Shown: positions 1 through 8,080 of the stretch, one piece after another
Numbering within the stretch: the first letter of the stretch is position 1
How the letters are laid out: each line of letters opens with the position of its first letter
Assembly (NCBI GenBank): GCA_016792565.1
Contig: JAEUMK010000004.1
Coordinates: forward strand, 1-42,682
Length of the DNA stretch: 42,682 nt
Direction: 5' to 3'
From: Alphaproteobacteria bacterium
GTDB taxonomy: Bacteria > Pseudomonadota > Alphaproteobacteria > Micropepsales > Micropepsaceae
Notes under the pieces: generated by a model
The model's database searches: none
Seen by the model: the letters and a program-made list of their open reading frames with translations, nothing else
Told to the model about the DNA's origin: nothing
Program-made: the position numbers and the translations under genes

Positions 1-161
1 TCGGCATGGCCGAGCGGACTCCAGTGCGCGGTTTCGCCGCGGCGGTGGACGATCGTGAAGGCGCCCGGCAGGCGGCCCGGCTCGAGGTAGCGTTCCTTCA
101 GGAACCGGTCGATCTTGGCGAGGCGGGCCGGGTTGAGGCCGGAAGCGGCGGCAGACGTCAT
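1..161 (-). CDS. Serine hydrolase (beta-lactamase family), N-terminal fragment
   Basis: Only the first 53 codons lie in the window; the gene continues leftward past base 1. The ATG is the complement of 159-161, with an AAGGAA ribosome-binding site about 7 bases upstream. The visible peptide starts MTSAAASGLNPARLAKIDRF, then has a PGxxxxIVHRRGE stretch and ends in SPLGHA. This matches the N-terminus of class C beta-lactamase-like esterases and serine hydrolases: a helix leading to a central strand. The catalytic SxxK motif would lie outside the window, so activity cannot be judged. The gene is divergent from the capsule export gene at 351 and is probably unrelated to the capsule locus. Confidence 0.65.
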   Translation of the reverse strand, partial: MTSAAASGLNPARLAKIDRFLKERYLEPGRLPGAFTIVHRRGETAHWSPLGHA

Positions 162-350
162 GGCGGGTTCCTTGAAGAGTGCCGCAGTTTCCCCACAGCT
201 TGGGCGTTGCGGCAAGGGGGATCGCCTCCGGCCTGCATGGACCTTTCGCAGCGGACATGCCTACACTAATTCTTTACCACGACGCGCCGAGTCTGGGTCT
301 GCTGGTCCCGGCGCCTCGTCAGCGCGCCAATTCGACACGAGCGGGTTCAC
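162..350. promoter_or_regulatory. Divergent intergenic region, serine hydrolase / kpsD-like gene
   Basis: This 189-base gap separates two divergent genes and should hold both promoters. An AT-rich patch at about 262-277 (CTACACTAATTCTTTACC) is the only low-GC stretch and is the likeliest core promoter for the rightward export gene. I could not find a convincing -35/-10 pair with correct spacing. No gene is visible in it. Confidence 0.35.
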
Positions 351-1535
351 ATGAAGGTCAAGCTTGTCGCAGCGACGATAGCCCCGCTGCTGGTTGCCGC
401 GTGCGGCAGTCTTCCGTCATCGGGGCCGACCGTCTCGGAGGTCCGCGGCGGCGCGCAGCACGATGATGTGTCGCAGTATCTCGTCGTCGATATCGACGGC
501 CGGGCGCTGGATCAGTTGTCGACGCGCCGCGATGCCGGCCTCTACGACAGTTTCGGAACCGATTCGGGCGCGCCGTCGCTTCACATCGGCGTCGGCGATG
601 TCGTCGCGGTGACGATCTGGGAGGTGGGCCCGGGCGGCCTCTTCTCCGGCGCATCGCCATCCTCGGCGGTCGCTGCGGCCGCGGGCGCCGAACAGAGCGG
701 CTCGCAGACCTCGACGATTCCGGCGCAGGTCGTGGGCAGCGACGGCGCAATCTCCATCCCGTTCGTCGGCCGGGTCCGGGTAGCCGGCATGACGCCGCAG
801 GGCGCCGAAGCCGCCATCCGCTCGGGCCTCCAGGGCAAGGCGATGGAGCCGCAGGTCCTGGTCTCGGTCACCAACAATGTCAGCGGCACCGTCTCGGTCA
901 TGGGCGAGGTGACGGGCGGCGCCCGCATCCCCCTCAGCCTCCGCGGCGACCGCATCCTCGACGTGATCGCCGCCGCCGGCGGCATCAAGACGCCGGTTCA
1001 CGACACGACGATCCAGCTGACCCGCAACGGCCGGACCGCGGCGGTGCCGCTCAAGGCCCTGCTCGACGATCCGCGCGAGAATGTCTACGCCCTGCCGGGC
1101 GACCTCATCACCGTCTCGCGCGAGACCCGGAAATTCGTGATGCTGGGCGCCGCGGGCGACAACAATGAGGTGCCGTTCGAAGCCGCCTCGCTGTCCCTCA
1201 TCCAGGCGATCGGCAAGTCGCGCGGCCTCGTCGACAGCCGGTCGGACGCGGAAGGCGTCTTCGTATTCCGCTACGAGCCCGCCGAGATCGCCCGGGCCCT
1301 CGACCCGCGCAGTCCGCTGTCGGAGCTCGGCGGCATGGTGCCGGTGGTCTATCGCCTCGATCTGTCCGACGCGCGCGGCTATTTCAGCGCGCAGCGCTTC
1401 GCGGTGATGAACGGCGACGTCATCTACGTCTCGAACGCGCCGCTGAACGAACTCCAGAAGGTCTTCAGCCTGTTCGGAACGCTGACCTCTCCGATCCTCA
1501 GCGGCGCCGCCGTCTACAACGCCACGAAGGACTGA
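351..1535 (+). CDS. Polysaccharide export outer-membrane lipoprotein (KpsD/Wza family)
   Basis: This 394-residue protein should form the outer-membrane/periplasmic channel through which capsule or exopolysaccharide leaves the cell. It begins with a lipoprotein signal (MKVKLVAATIAPLLVAACGS) with the lipidated cysteine at residue 18. A polysaccharide-export domain follows (about residues 75-175, including LHIGVGDVVAVTIWEVG and GSDGAISIPFVGRV). After it come SLBB-like soluble ligand-binding repeats (GEVTGGARIPLS...RILDVIAAAGG; YALPGDLITVSRE). The length is typical of alphaproteobacterial members. The ATG has only a weak GAGCGGG ribosome site. It is followed after 12 bases by a glycosyltransferase gene. 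I leave the symbol empty because KpsD and Wza subtypes cannot be separated by eye. Confidence 0.9.
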   Translation: MKVKLVAATIAPLLVAACGSLPSSGPTVSEVRGGAQHDDVSQYLVVDIDGRALDQLSTRRDAGLYDSFGTDSGAPSLHIGVGDVVAVTIWEVGPGGLFSGASPSSAVAAAAGAEQSGSQTSTIPAQVVGSDGAISIPFVGRVRVAGMTPQGAEAAIRSGLQGKAMEPQVLVSVTNNVSGTVSVMGEVTGGARIPLSLRGDRILDVIAAAGGIKTPVHDTTIQLTRNGRTAAVPLKALLDDPRENVYALPGDLITVSRETRKFVMLGAAGDNNEVPFEAASLSLIQAIGKSRGLVDSRSDAEGVFVFRYEPAEIARALDPRSPLSELGGMVPVVYRLDLSDARGYFSAQRFAVMNGDVIYVSNAPLNELQKVFSLFGTLTSPILSGAAVYNATKD

Positions 1536-1547
1536 AGGCCGGCGCGC

Positions 1548-3317
1548 GTGACCGCCGTGCGGCGTTCGCGCGAGCCCGTCTGGCTGGAAGTCGAGGCGGA
1601 AGGGGCGCGCGGTCCGGGCTGGGTCGAGCTGCGCTATGCGGCGAGCTTTCTCGTGCCGGCGGTGCGTCCCGTGCTGCGGCTCGTCCTGCCGGACGGCGGC
1701 GAGGACACCATCATTCTTCCGGCCCCGGTCTGCGGACGCGGCGTCTGGCGAGGCTGGCGGCCGAGGGGCGCACGGCTCGCCATCGATCCCGGGCCGGGCG
1801 TTCCGCCCGACCGTTTTCGCATCGAGCAGATATCGCGCCTGGCGCCGGTTGCGCTGGTGCTCCGGCTGCTGCGGGCGCCGCGCTCAAGCCTGCTGGGGCT
1901 GCTGCACCATGTGGCGGGCAGACGGGACTCGGCCCGCCGCCGCCTGGCGGCGGCGCTGAACGACGAACCGCTCTCAAGCTATGACCGCTGGCGCGCCGCG
2001 CGGCGGCGCCCCCCGGAGCCCGAGGGTCTCGACCGCCCGCGGCCGGAGGCGCTGGCCGGCCCGCCGATCGTCTTCGCCGGAAGCGACCCCGCCCATCCCG
2101 GCTGGGGGGCGACACGCATCAGCCTGGAGCGCCAGTCCTGCCCGGCCTGGCGGCTGACTCTGGACGGCACGGCCGGCGATGACGCGCTTGCCCATGTCGC
2201 TCTGGCGGCGGGAGACCGGCTGGCCCCGGAGGCCGTCGCCACACTGGTCGAGGCGTTCGCCGCCGAACCCGGACTACGGACGGTCGCCTTCGACGCCGAC
2301 GAACCCGGACCGGGCGGTACGCGCAGGCCGCTCTTCGCCTGGCCGGGCGAAGCGGACGAGGCGCCGTGGCGCGCCACGCGGCCGCCCGGCGGCCCCTCGA
2401 CCGGCTTCATCCATCTCGGCCGCGTCCTGCTGCATCGCGCCGCACCATCGGTCCCCCCCGTCGCGCCTCGGCTCGCCCGGAAAGCCGCCAGTCCCTGCCC
2501 CCCGGTCGACATCGTCATCCCGACCCGCAATCGCGCCGACCTGCTCGGCCGCTGCCTCGCCAGCCTCCTGGAGCGGACGGCCTATGAGCGGCTGAGAATC
2601 ATCGTCGCCGACAACGACAGCGACGAGGTCGCCGCGCGGCGCCTTCTGGACTGGGTTGCGGCCGACCCGCGCGTCCGGGTCGTACCGGCGCCCGGCGCGT
2701 TCAACTATGCCGCCATCTGCAACGCCGCGGCCGGGCAGGGCGAGGGCGAGATCGTCGTCTTCCTCAACAACGACGTCGAAGCGCTCGACCCGGGCTGGCT
2801 GACGGCGCTTGTCGACCTCGCCGTCCGGCCCGGGGTCGGCGCCGTGGGGGCGAAGCTGCTCTATCCGGACGGAACGATCCAGCATGCCGGAATCGTGCTC
2901 GGCCTCAACGACGCCGCCGGACACCTCTATCGCAGGGCCCCCGGCGGCGCGTCCGGCTATGGCGGCGCGCTTGGCCGCTGCCGCCGCGTCTCCGCGGTCA
3001 CCGGCGCCTGCCTGGCGGTCCGCCGCGATCTGTTCGAGGCGGTTGGCGGCTTCGACGCATCCGCCTTTCCGGTCGAGTACAACGACATCGACCTCTGCCT
3101 TCGTCTCGGCGAGCGCGGTTTCGCGACGATGTGGACCCCGCAGGCGGTCCTCTGCCATCTGGAATCCGCCAGCCGCGGCCGGCCCGGCCCTACGGGCGTG
3201 CAGCGGCACGCCGAGCAGCGGGCCGCCTTCGTCGCGCGCTGGCGCGATCGGATCGTCAACGACCCCTTCTACCATCCGGCGTTCTCGCTGGCCTGCGAAA
3301 CGCCACGCCTGTCGTGA
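1548..3317 (+). CDS. Glycosyltransferase family 2 with long N-terminal region
   Basis: This 589-residue protein starts at GTG 12 bases after the export lipoprotein, so the two are probably co-transcribed. The GT2 (GT-A fold) domain occupies about residues 315-585. VDIVIPTRNRADLLGRC begins it, IIVADNDSD is the nucleotide-binding loop, and FLNNDVE (N407-N408-D409) is the DxD-equivalent metal/nucleotide site. The later YNDIDLCLRLGERG segment matches the catalytic-acid region of rhamnosyl- and other GT2 enzymes. The first ~300 residues have no motif I recognise; they are Arg/Pro-rich and may be a second substrate or localisation module. The enzyme probably adds one sugar of the capsule repeat; donor and acceptor are unknown. 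The gene converges with kpsT, leaving 3 bases between the stop codons. Confidence 0.88.
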   Translation: MTAVRRSREPVWLEVEAEGARGPGWVELRYAASFLVPAVRPVLRLVLPDGGEDTIILPAPVCGRGVWRGWRPRGARLAIDPGPGVPPDRFRIEQISRLAPVALVLRLLRAPRSSLLGLLHHVAGRRDSARRRLAAALNDEPLSSYDRWRAARRRPPEPEGLDRPRPEALAGPPIVFAGSDPAHPGWGATRISLERQSCPAWRLTLDGTAGDDALAHVALAAGDRLAPEAVATLVEAFAAEPGLRTVAFDADEPGPGGTRRPLFAWPGEADEAPWRATRPPGGPSTGFIHLGRVLLHRAAPSVPPVAPRLARKAASPCPPVDIVIPTRNRADLLGRCLASLLERTAYERLRIIVADNDSDEVAARRLLDWVAADPRVRVVPAPGAFNYAAICNAAAGQGEGEIVVFLNNDVEALDPGWLTALVDLAVRPGVGAVGAKLLYPDGTIQHAGIVLGLNDAAGHLYRRAPGGASGYGGALGRCRRVSAVTGACLAVRRDLFEAVGGFDASAFPVEYNDIDLCLRLGERGFATMWTPQAVLCHLESASRGRPGPTGVQRHAEQRAAFVARWRDRIVNDPFYHPAFSLACETPRLS

Positions 3318-3320
3318 CCC

Positions 3321-3971
3321 TCAGAACGTCCGCCGGTAGTGCTCGATCGCCGTATCGACGTCGTCGAACAGCGTCAGCTTGCCGTCCTTCAGGATCGCAC
3401 CGCGATCGCAGAGCGACTTGATTGCGCCGATGCCGTGCGAGACCAGCATCAGCCCGCTGCGCTGGCGCCGTTCCAGGAGCGCCTGCGTGCACCTGGCGGT
3501 GAAACGCTCGTCGCCGACCGCCGTCACCTCGTCGATCAGGTAGAAGTCGAACTCGATCGCCATCGACATGCCGAAGGCCAGGCGCGACTGCATGCCGGAC
3601 GAATAGGTCGAGACGGGGGCGTCGATATAGGCGCCCAGCTCGGCGAAATCGATGACGAACTCGGTCACGTAGCGCGGGCTGACGCCGTAGATGTTGGCGA
3701 CGAAGGTCAGGTTCTCGCGTCCGGTCATGCCCGGGTGGAAGCCCTGGTTGAAGGCGAGCGGCCAGGACATGGACGCGCCGCGATAGATGCGGCCGCGATC
3801 GGGCTGCTCCGTTCCCGCGATGATCCGCATCAGCGTCGACTTGCCCGCGCCGTTGAGGCCGAGGATGCCGTAGGCGTGCCGCGTGTCGAAGACGGCCGAA
3901 ACGTCGTCGAGCACCACCTTGCGCACGCGGTTCGCGCGATAGGTCTTGCGGACATTGGTCATGCGGATCAT
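3321..3971 (-). CDS. kpsT: Capsule polysaccharide ABC transporter ATP-binding protein (KpsT type)
   Basis: This 216-residue ATPase should power export of the polysaccharide across the inner membrane. Walker A is GLNGAGKST (residues 38-46), the ABC signature is YSSGMQSR (123-130), and Walker B with its D-loop is LIDEVTAVGD (145-154). The switch histidine lies in LMLVSHG. The short form, without the C-terminal carbohydrate-binding extension of Wzt, fits the KpsT subgroup, as does the N-terminal KTY...VLDDVSAVF stretch. It is the last gene of the leftward operon, 10 bases after a KpsE-like gene. The expected partner, a KpsM permease, is not in this window, so the transporter must be completed from elsewhere. 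Confidence 0.92.
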   Translation of the reverse strand: MIRMTNVRKTYRANRVRKVVLDDVSAVFDTRHAYGILGLNGAGKSTLMRIIAGTEQPDRGRIYRGASMSWPLAFNQGFHPGMTGRENLTFVANIYGVSPRYVTEFVIDFAELGAYIDAPVSTYSSGMQSRLAFGMSMAIEFDFYLIDEVTAVGDERFTARCTQALLERRQRSGLMLVSHGIGAIKSLCDRGAILKDGKLTLFDDVDTAIEHYRRTF

Positions 3972-3981
3972 GACGGGCCGG

Positions 3982-5262
3982 CTACACGAACCTGTTGCGC
4001 GCGAAGGCGACGAGCCCGGTCAGCGCCGCCCAGGCGAGGAAGGGCGCGACGATGCCGGCCAGCCCATACCAGAAGCGCGGCGGCGCGGTCGCTTCCTGCG
4101 GCAGAGAGGCTTCCACGAAGGTGTTGATGTAGACGCGCCGCCGGTCGGCGGACAGCCGGGCGCTTTCGAGCGCGGCGACCGCGGCGGCATAGCGCCGCTC
4201 TGCCACCTGGTTGTCGAGTTCGAGCGCGTCGAACCGCGTCAGCGCCGCGGAGAGGTCGTCCGCGCCCTCGGAACCCGCCATTTCGGCGGTGATCTGTGCG
4301 ATCTGGGCGTCCAGCGCCTCGATCCTCGCCCGCACGGGGCGGAGCTGCGGCGCGCTGGCCGCGAGGCCCGCGCTCATGCTTCTCAGCTGGCTTTCGGCCT
4401 GCGCCCGCTCGCTGCGCAGAACGGTCAGCACCTCGTTCAGCCCTTCGGCCGAGGCGCTAGGATCGAGCGTGCCTTCGACGTTGCGCAGCGCCTGCAGCTT
4501 GCCGCGCGTCTCCTTGAGGCGCGTCTCGGCCCGCGCCAGTTCGGCTTCCGTGTCGGTCAGCAGATCGCCGGAGGCGCGCGACGACATCGCATTGACCATT
4601 TCCTCGCTGTGACGGGTGATCGCCTGGGCGATCGCCAGCGCATCCTCCGGCGTGAAGGCATGCACCGTCACCGTGACGAGGCCGGATCCCGATTCCATGC
4701 CGATCTTCACGTGACGCCGCCAGTAGCGGACCAGCTCCTCGATCGGTGCGCCGGCGTCGAAGGCCGACAGGAAGTCGACGCCGTCGCGGGAGAACATCTG
4801 GCGCAGGTTGAGCTCGCGGTCGATGGCCTCCACCAGCGTGCGGCTCTTCACGAAATTGGTGACGACCATCGTGTCCTGCGCCTGCGACAGCTGCGCCAGG
4901 CTGGCGACCGAGCCGAGCGAGGCCATCTGTTCCAGCGACGAACGCTCGCCGCTGCGCACCGCAAAGCGCACTTCGGTTGCGTACTGGCCGGCGGCGACGA
5001 GGCCGAAATAGACGACCGAGAGGACCGCCGGCACGAGGAAGACCAGGAGGAAGCTGACGCGGACGAATACGCTCATCCAGCCGCCGCCGCTGGCGATCGT
5101 GCCGCGTGGCCGCAGGATGGCGGGAAGCGAGGAGACGGGCAGCGATTCGTCGCGCGCCAGCCGGGCGGCACGCCGCATCAGCGCAGAAGCCGCCGTTCCC
5201 CGGCGCAGCACGACATCGCGGGACTGTGGCCGCTCGCCGGTGTCGCCTTCGATGCTTGCCAT
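3982..5262 (-). CDS. Capsule export inner-membrane protein, KpsE-like (copy 1)
   Basis: This 426-residue polysaccharide co-polymerase/exporter component has a cytoplasmic N-terminus, a first membrane segment at about residues 62-90 (FVRVSFLLVFLVPAVLSVVY), and a large periplasmic region rich in coiled-coil helix. A second membrane segment lies near the C-terminus (about 398-420, YGLAGIVAPFLAWAAL). The periplasmic part has YATEVRFAVRSG, AFTPEDALAIA and the RFDALEL segment shared with the other two copies in this operon. KpsE proteins bridge the KpsMT transporter and the KpsD channel. The adjacent kpsT, 10 bases downstream, makes this copy the best candidate for the true KpsE partner. ATG start at the complement of 5260-5262. 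Confidence 0.88.
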   Translation of the reverse strand: MASIEGDTGERPQSRDVVLRRGTAASALMRRAARLARDESLPVSSLPAILRPRGTIASGGGWMSVFVRVSFLLVFLVPAVLSVVYFGLVAAGQYATEVRFAVRSGERSSLEQMASLGSVASLAQLSQAQDTMVVTNFVKSRTLVEAIDRELNLRQMFSRDGVDFLSAFDAGAPIEELVRYWRRHVKIGMESGSGLVTVTVHAFTPEDALAIAQAITRHSEEMVNAMSSRASGDLLTDTEAELARAETRLKETRGKLQALRNVEGTLDPSASAEGLNEVLTVLRSERAQAESQLRSMSAGLAASAPQLRPVRARIEALDAQIAQITAEMAGSEGADDLSAALTRFDALELDNQVAERRYAAAVAALESARLSADRRRVYINTFVEASLPQEATAPPRFWYGLAGIVAPFLAWAALTGLVAFARNRFV

Positions 5263-5420
5263 GGGCGAAATCGACCTTCCTCAGCGCCCGGCAACGAAGC
5301 ACCGGCCGACGCAGACGAACAAGGATACCTTATCGGGGCGCCGGCAGCCAAGCGCGCCACCGTCCCGTTGCGGGACGCTAGGCGCCGAATGCGGCGGCTT
5401 TCCGGCGGCGGCCACGGCGT
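5263..5420. other. Gap between KpsE-like copy 1 and GT4, with a hairpin
   Basis: This 158-base gap is the longest inside the leftward capsule operon. It contains a perfect inverted repeat CGTCCCG-TTG-CGGGACG at 5361-5377, about 45 bases past the stop of the upstream glycosyltransferase. There is no T-run after it on either strand, so it is not a standard intrinsic terminator. It could be an mRNA-processing hairpin or the edge of a second promoter serving the KpsE-KpsT pair. I see no small gene here. Confidence 0.35.
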
Positions 5421-6761
5421 TCAGCGGGAGAGATGCGAGCCGTACATGGCGACCACGTCCGCCGCCATGTCGCGCACGCGGCGCGCATAGTGGGTCGCCC
5501 GCGACATCGCGTGCACGCCGTCCGGCGCAGCGGCCAGACGTCCGAGCAGACCCGCCAGCGCCGCCGCATCGCCGCGTTTGACGGCGTAGCCCGTGCGTCC
5601 CTCGTCGATGAATTCCGTGAGGCCCGCGACATCGGAGACGACGACCGGCGTGTGCGTCGCCAGCGCCTGCAGCAGGATCAGCGGGCTGTTCTCGTACCAG
5701 GTCGAGGGAATGACCAGCAGATCGATGTCTGCCATCAGATCGGCCAGCCGGTCCGGCGCGAATGTCCCTTCGAAGGCGACGGCCTGGCCGGCGGCGAGCG
5801 CCCTCAGCCGGCGCGCATGGGCAGGGTCCTGCGCCTCGTCGCCCCAGATCCGCAGCGAGAGACTGGGCGCGGCGGCGCGGGCCAGCGCGTCGAGCAGGAT
5901 GTCGACGCCCTTGTGCGGCGCGAGCTGGCCGATATAGCCGAGCCGCAAGGCCGTCCGGTCGGCCGGCGGCGGCTTGGCGCGGCGATCGATGTCGATGCCG
6001 AAATGGCTGAGTCGCAGCGGCGCGGGAAAGCCGTTCGCGGCATAGGCGTCGCGCAGGAAGGTGCTGGGCGCGATCGCTTCGCGATAGAGCCCGAGCGCGG
6101 CGCGCAGGACATCGGGGCGCGCGATGATGTCCGCCGGGCGCAGCGATCCGGCTCTGAATCCCGGCCGGATCGATCCCGCCAGAGCGAGCGCCCGCGCCGC
6201 GAGCGGACGCACGCCGGCGCCTGCGAGGAAGCGCGACATTCCTCCCGCGCCCGGCTGGCCGCCGGCGGCCTTCAGGTGGCAGGCAATGCAATTGGCGCGC
6301 GACGGGCTCGGTCCGCCGCACAACGCGCCGCGATCGGTCTCCAGCTTGTTGGTCAGGCAGAAGCCGAAGAAGTCGGTCAGGGTCGCGAAGACGGGAATCT
6401 CCAGCGCCCTGGCGGCGTCCAGAAGCGCCGCCGTGTGATTGATCAGGTGGCAGACATGAATCGCATCGGGCCGGAGCTGGCGCAGGATGCGCTCGTGAAC
6501 CCAGCGCATGATCGGCTGGTCGTAGGTCTCGGCGATGTCGCGGTGCGGAACGGCGTTCTTGTCGATGCTGAGGACGTCGATGCCCTCCCACGCATACGAG
6601 TCGACCAGCCGTTTCTGCCGCGGCTCGCCCTGGAAGGTCGCGCTGACCACGGTCACCTCATGGCCCAGGGCGACAAGTTCCCGCGCCAGCGACAAGGTAT
6701 AGGCCTCGGTGCCGAAATAGTGCGCTGGGAAGAAGCAGTGGACGAACAGCGCGATCCTCAC
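5421..6761 (-). CDS. Glycosyltransferase family 4
   Basis: This 446-residue GT-B enzyme starts at GTG, overlapping the upstream glycosyltransferase stop by four bases (GTGA), so the two are translationally coupled. The N-terminal acceptor domain begins MRIALFVHCFFPAHYFGTEAYT and has a cysteine cluster (LCGGPSPSRANCIACHLK) seen in a subset of GT4 enzymes. The C-terminal donor-binding domain shows LGYIGQLAPHKGVDILLDA and PSTWYENSPLILLQALAT, where the usual EGFGxxxxEA becomes ENSPLILLQA: the first Glu is kept and the second is replaced by Gln. GT4 enzymes are retaining transferases that use nucleotide sugars. It probably builds part of the capsule repeat; the sugar is unknown. Confidence 0.87.
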   Translation of the reverse strand: MRIALFVHCFFPAHYFGTEAYTLSLARELVALGHEVTVVSATFQGEPRQKRLVDSYAWEGIDVLSIDKNAVPHRDIAETYDQPIMRWVHERILRQLRPDAIHVCHLINHTAALLDAARALEIPVFATLTDFFGFCLTNKLETDRGALCGGPSPSRANCIACHLKAAGGQPGAGGMSRFLAGAGVRPLAARALALAGSIRPGFRAGSLRPADIIARPDVLRAALGLYREAIAPSTFLRDAYAANGFPAPLRLSHFGIDIDRRAKPPPADRTALRLGYIGQLAPHKGVDILLDALARAAAPSLSLRIWGDEAQDPAHARRLRALAAGQAVAFEGTFAPDRLADLMADIDLLVIPSTWYENSPLILLQALATHTPVVVSDVAGLTEFIDEGRTGYAVKRGDAAALAGLLGRLAAAPDGVHAMSRATHYARRVRDMAADVVAMYGSHLSR

Positions 6762-8074
6762 GGCGCACCTCGCCGCGCGGCATCGCCGAGCAGCCGCTCG
6801 ATGTCATCGACATAGGCATCGAAGTCTGGGCGGCGGGCCGGCGTCTTGCGCGCGGCCTGCACCGGGCCGCTGGCGCCGGCGAGGCGCGCGAGGATCGCGG
6901 CGAGACCGGCGGCATCGCCCGGAGGGAAGACCTCGCCGCCTTGTCCGCCGGCGATCTCGGCTGCGAGGCCCGGCATGTCGGACGCGACGACATAGCGGCC
7001 GCTCTCCAGCGCGGCGAGCAGCGTCAGCGGACGGTTCTCGTCCCACAGCGAGGGCAGGACGACGATGTCCGCCTCGCCGAGCAGCGCGCCGAATGCCGCG
7101 TTGGCGACCGCAGGGCGCAGCGAGACCCGCGCGTTCCCGGCGGCCCGCGCCACGATCGCCTTCGCATAGGCCGCGTCCGGACCCGCCGGTCCGGCGACGA
7201 TCGCGCGCAGCTTCAAGGTCACGGGCAGGGCCTCAAGCGCATCCAGGAAGACGTGGGCGCCCTTGTGCGGCGCCAGCGTCCCGAAGAATCCGGCCGTCAG
7301 GACCGGGCCGACGGCGCGCGGCGGCACGTCCAGGCCCGGCGCGCCGTGGCCCTTCACGACCACCCGGACCGGGTCGGCGCCGGCCAGCACAAGCATGTCG
7401 CGAATGCGGGCCGATCCGGCGAGGATCGCGGTCGCGGCGCGCAAGCCGTCCGCCGCCGCCGTCCGGCGGGCCTGCGCCGCACGTGCCCGGGCCGCGGCGC
7501 TGTCGAGGCCGGGTACGAGCCGCGCCAGTGCGGCGCGCGCGGCGAGGATCGGGCGGGCCCGGCCCCGCGCGGCGTCGATTCTCTCGGCATGAACCAGGCA
7601 GTTGCCGCCATCCGCATCCGGCCCGGGACAGGGCCCGCCATCCTCGAACGCGCCGATCGCAACCGGACAGGCGAGGTGGAAGTCGGTCGCCGTCACGACC
7701 AGCGGCGCGACGCGGGCCAGCCGCGGCAGAGCGCGAAGGCCGAACTGGCGCATGTGAAAGACATGGATGACGTCCGGCCGGAACGGCGCCATGACCGCAT
7801 CGAGCTGCGCTTGCGCCTCGGGGCAGACAAACTCGTCGCGCAGGCGCGACGCCAGCCCCAGGCGTCTGGGACGGCGCGTCGCGATGCGCGTGACGGCGAC
7901 GCCCTCGACCCGATCCTCGCGGACCGCCCGCCCGGCCGCCTGCAGCGGATCGGCGGCGAAGACCCGGACCTCATGTCCCTTCCCGGCCAGTGCCTGCATC
8001 GTCCGTAGGCAGAGGATTTCCGTGCCGGTCTGAAAGTCCGGCGGAAACTGATGGACGAGGGCGGCGATGCGCAT
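6758..8074 (-). CDS. Glycosyltransferase family 4
   Basis: This 438-residue GT-B enzyme resembles its downstream neighbour. It begins MRIAALVHQFPPDFQTGTEI, has DVIHVFHMRQFGLRALPR and a cysteine-containing loop (HLACPVAIGAFEDGGPCPGP) in the acceptor domain. The donor domain has GFFGTLAPHKGAHVFLDAL and PSLWDENRPLTLLAALES. The start and cysteine loop are so similar to those of the 5421-6761 enzyme that the pair probably arose by duplication. The donor motif DENRPLTLLAALE departs from the canonical EGxxxxxxE spacing. The gene lies 6 bases after the next upstream glycosyltransferase. Sugar specificity cannot be read from the sequence. Confidence 0.87.
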   Translation of the reverse strand: MRIAALVHQFPPDFQTGTEILCLRTMQALAGKGHEVRVFAADPLQAAGRAVREDRVEGVAVTRIATRRPRRLGLASRLRDEFVCPEAQAQLDAVMAPFRPDVIHVFHMRQFGLRALPRLARVAPLVVTATDFHLACPVAIGAFEDGGPCPGPDADGGNCLVHAERIDAARGRARPILAARAALARLVPGLDSAAARARAAQARRTAAADGLRAATAILAGSARIRDMLVLAGADPVRVVVKGHGAPGLDVPPRAVGPVLTAGFFGTLAPHKGAHVFLDALEALPVTLKLRAIVAGPAGPDAAYAKAIVARAAGNARVSLRPAVANAAFGALLGEADIVVLPSLWDENRPLTLLAALESGRYVVASDMPGLAAEIAGGQGGEVFPPGDAAGLAAILARLAGASGPVQAARKTPARRPDFDAYVDDIERLLGDAARRGAP

Positions 8075-8080
8075 CGGCGT

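Noticed and set aside
5361-5377. Rho-independent terminator in the capsule operon
   Set aside because: The stem is good, but no T-run follows on either strand, so I kept it only as a hairpin.
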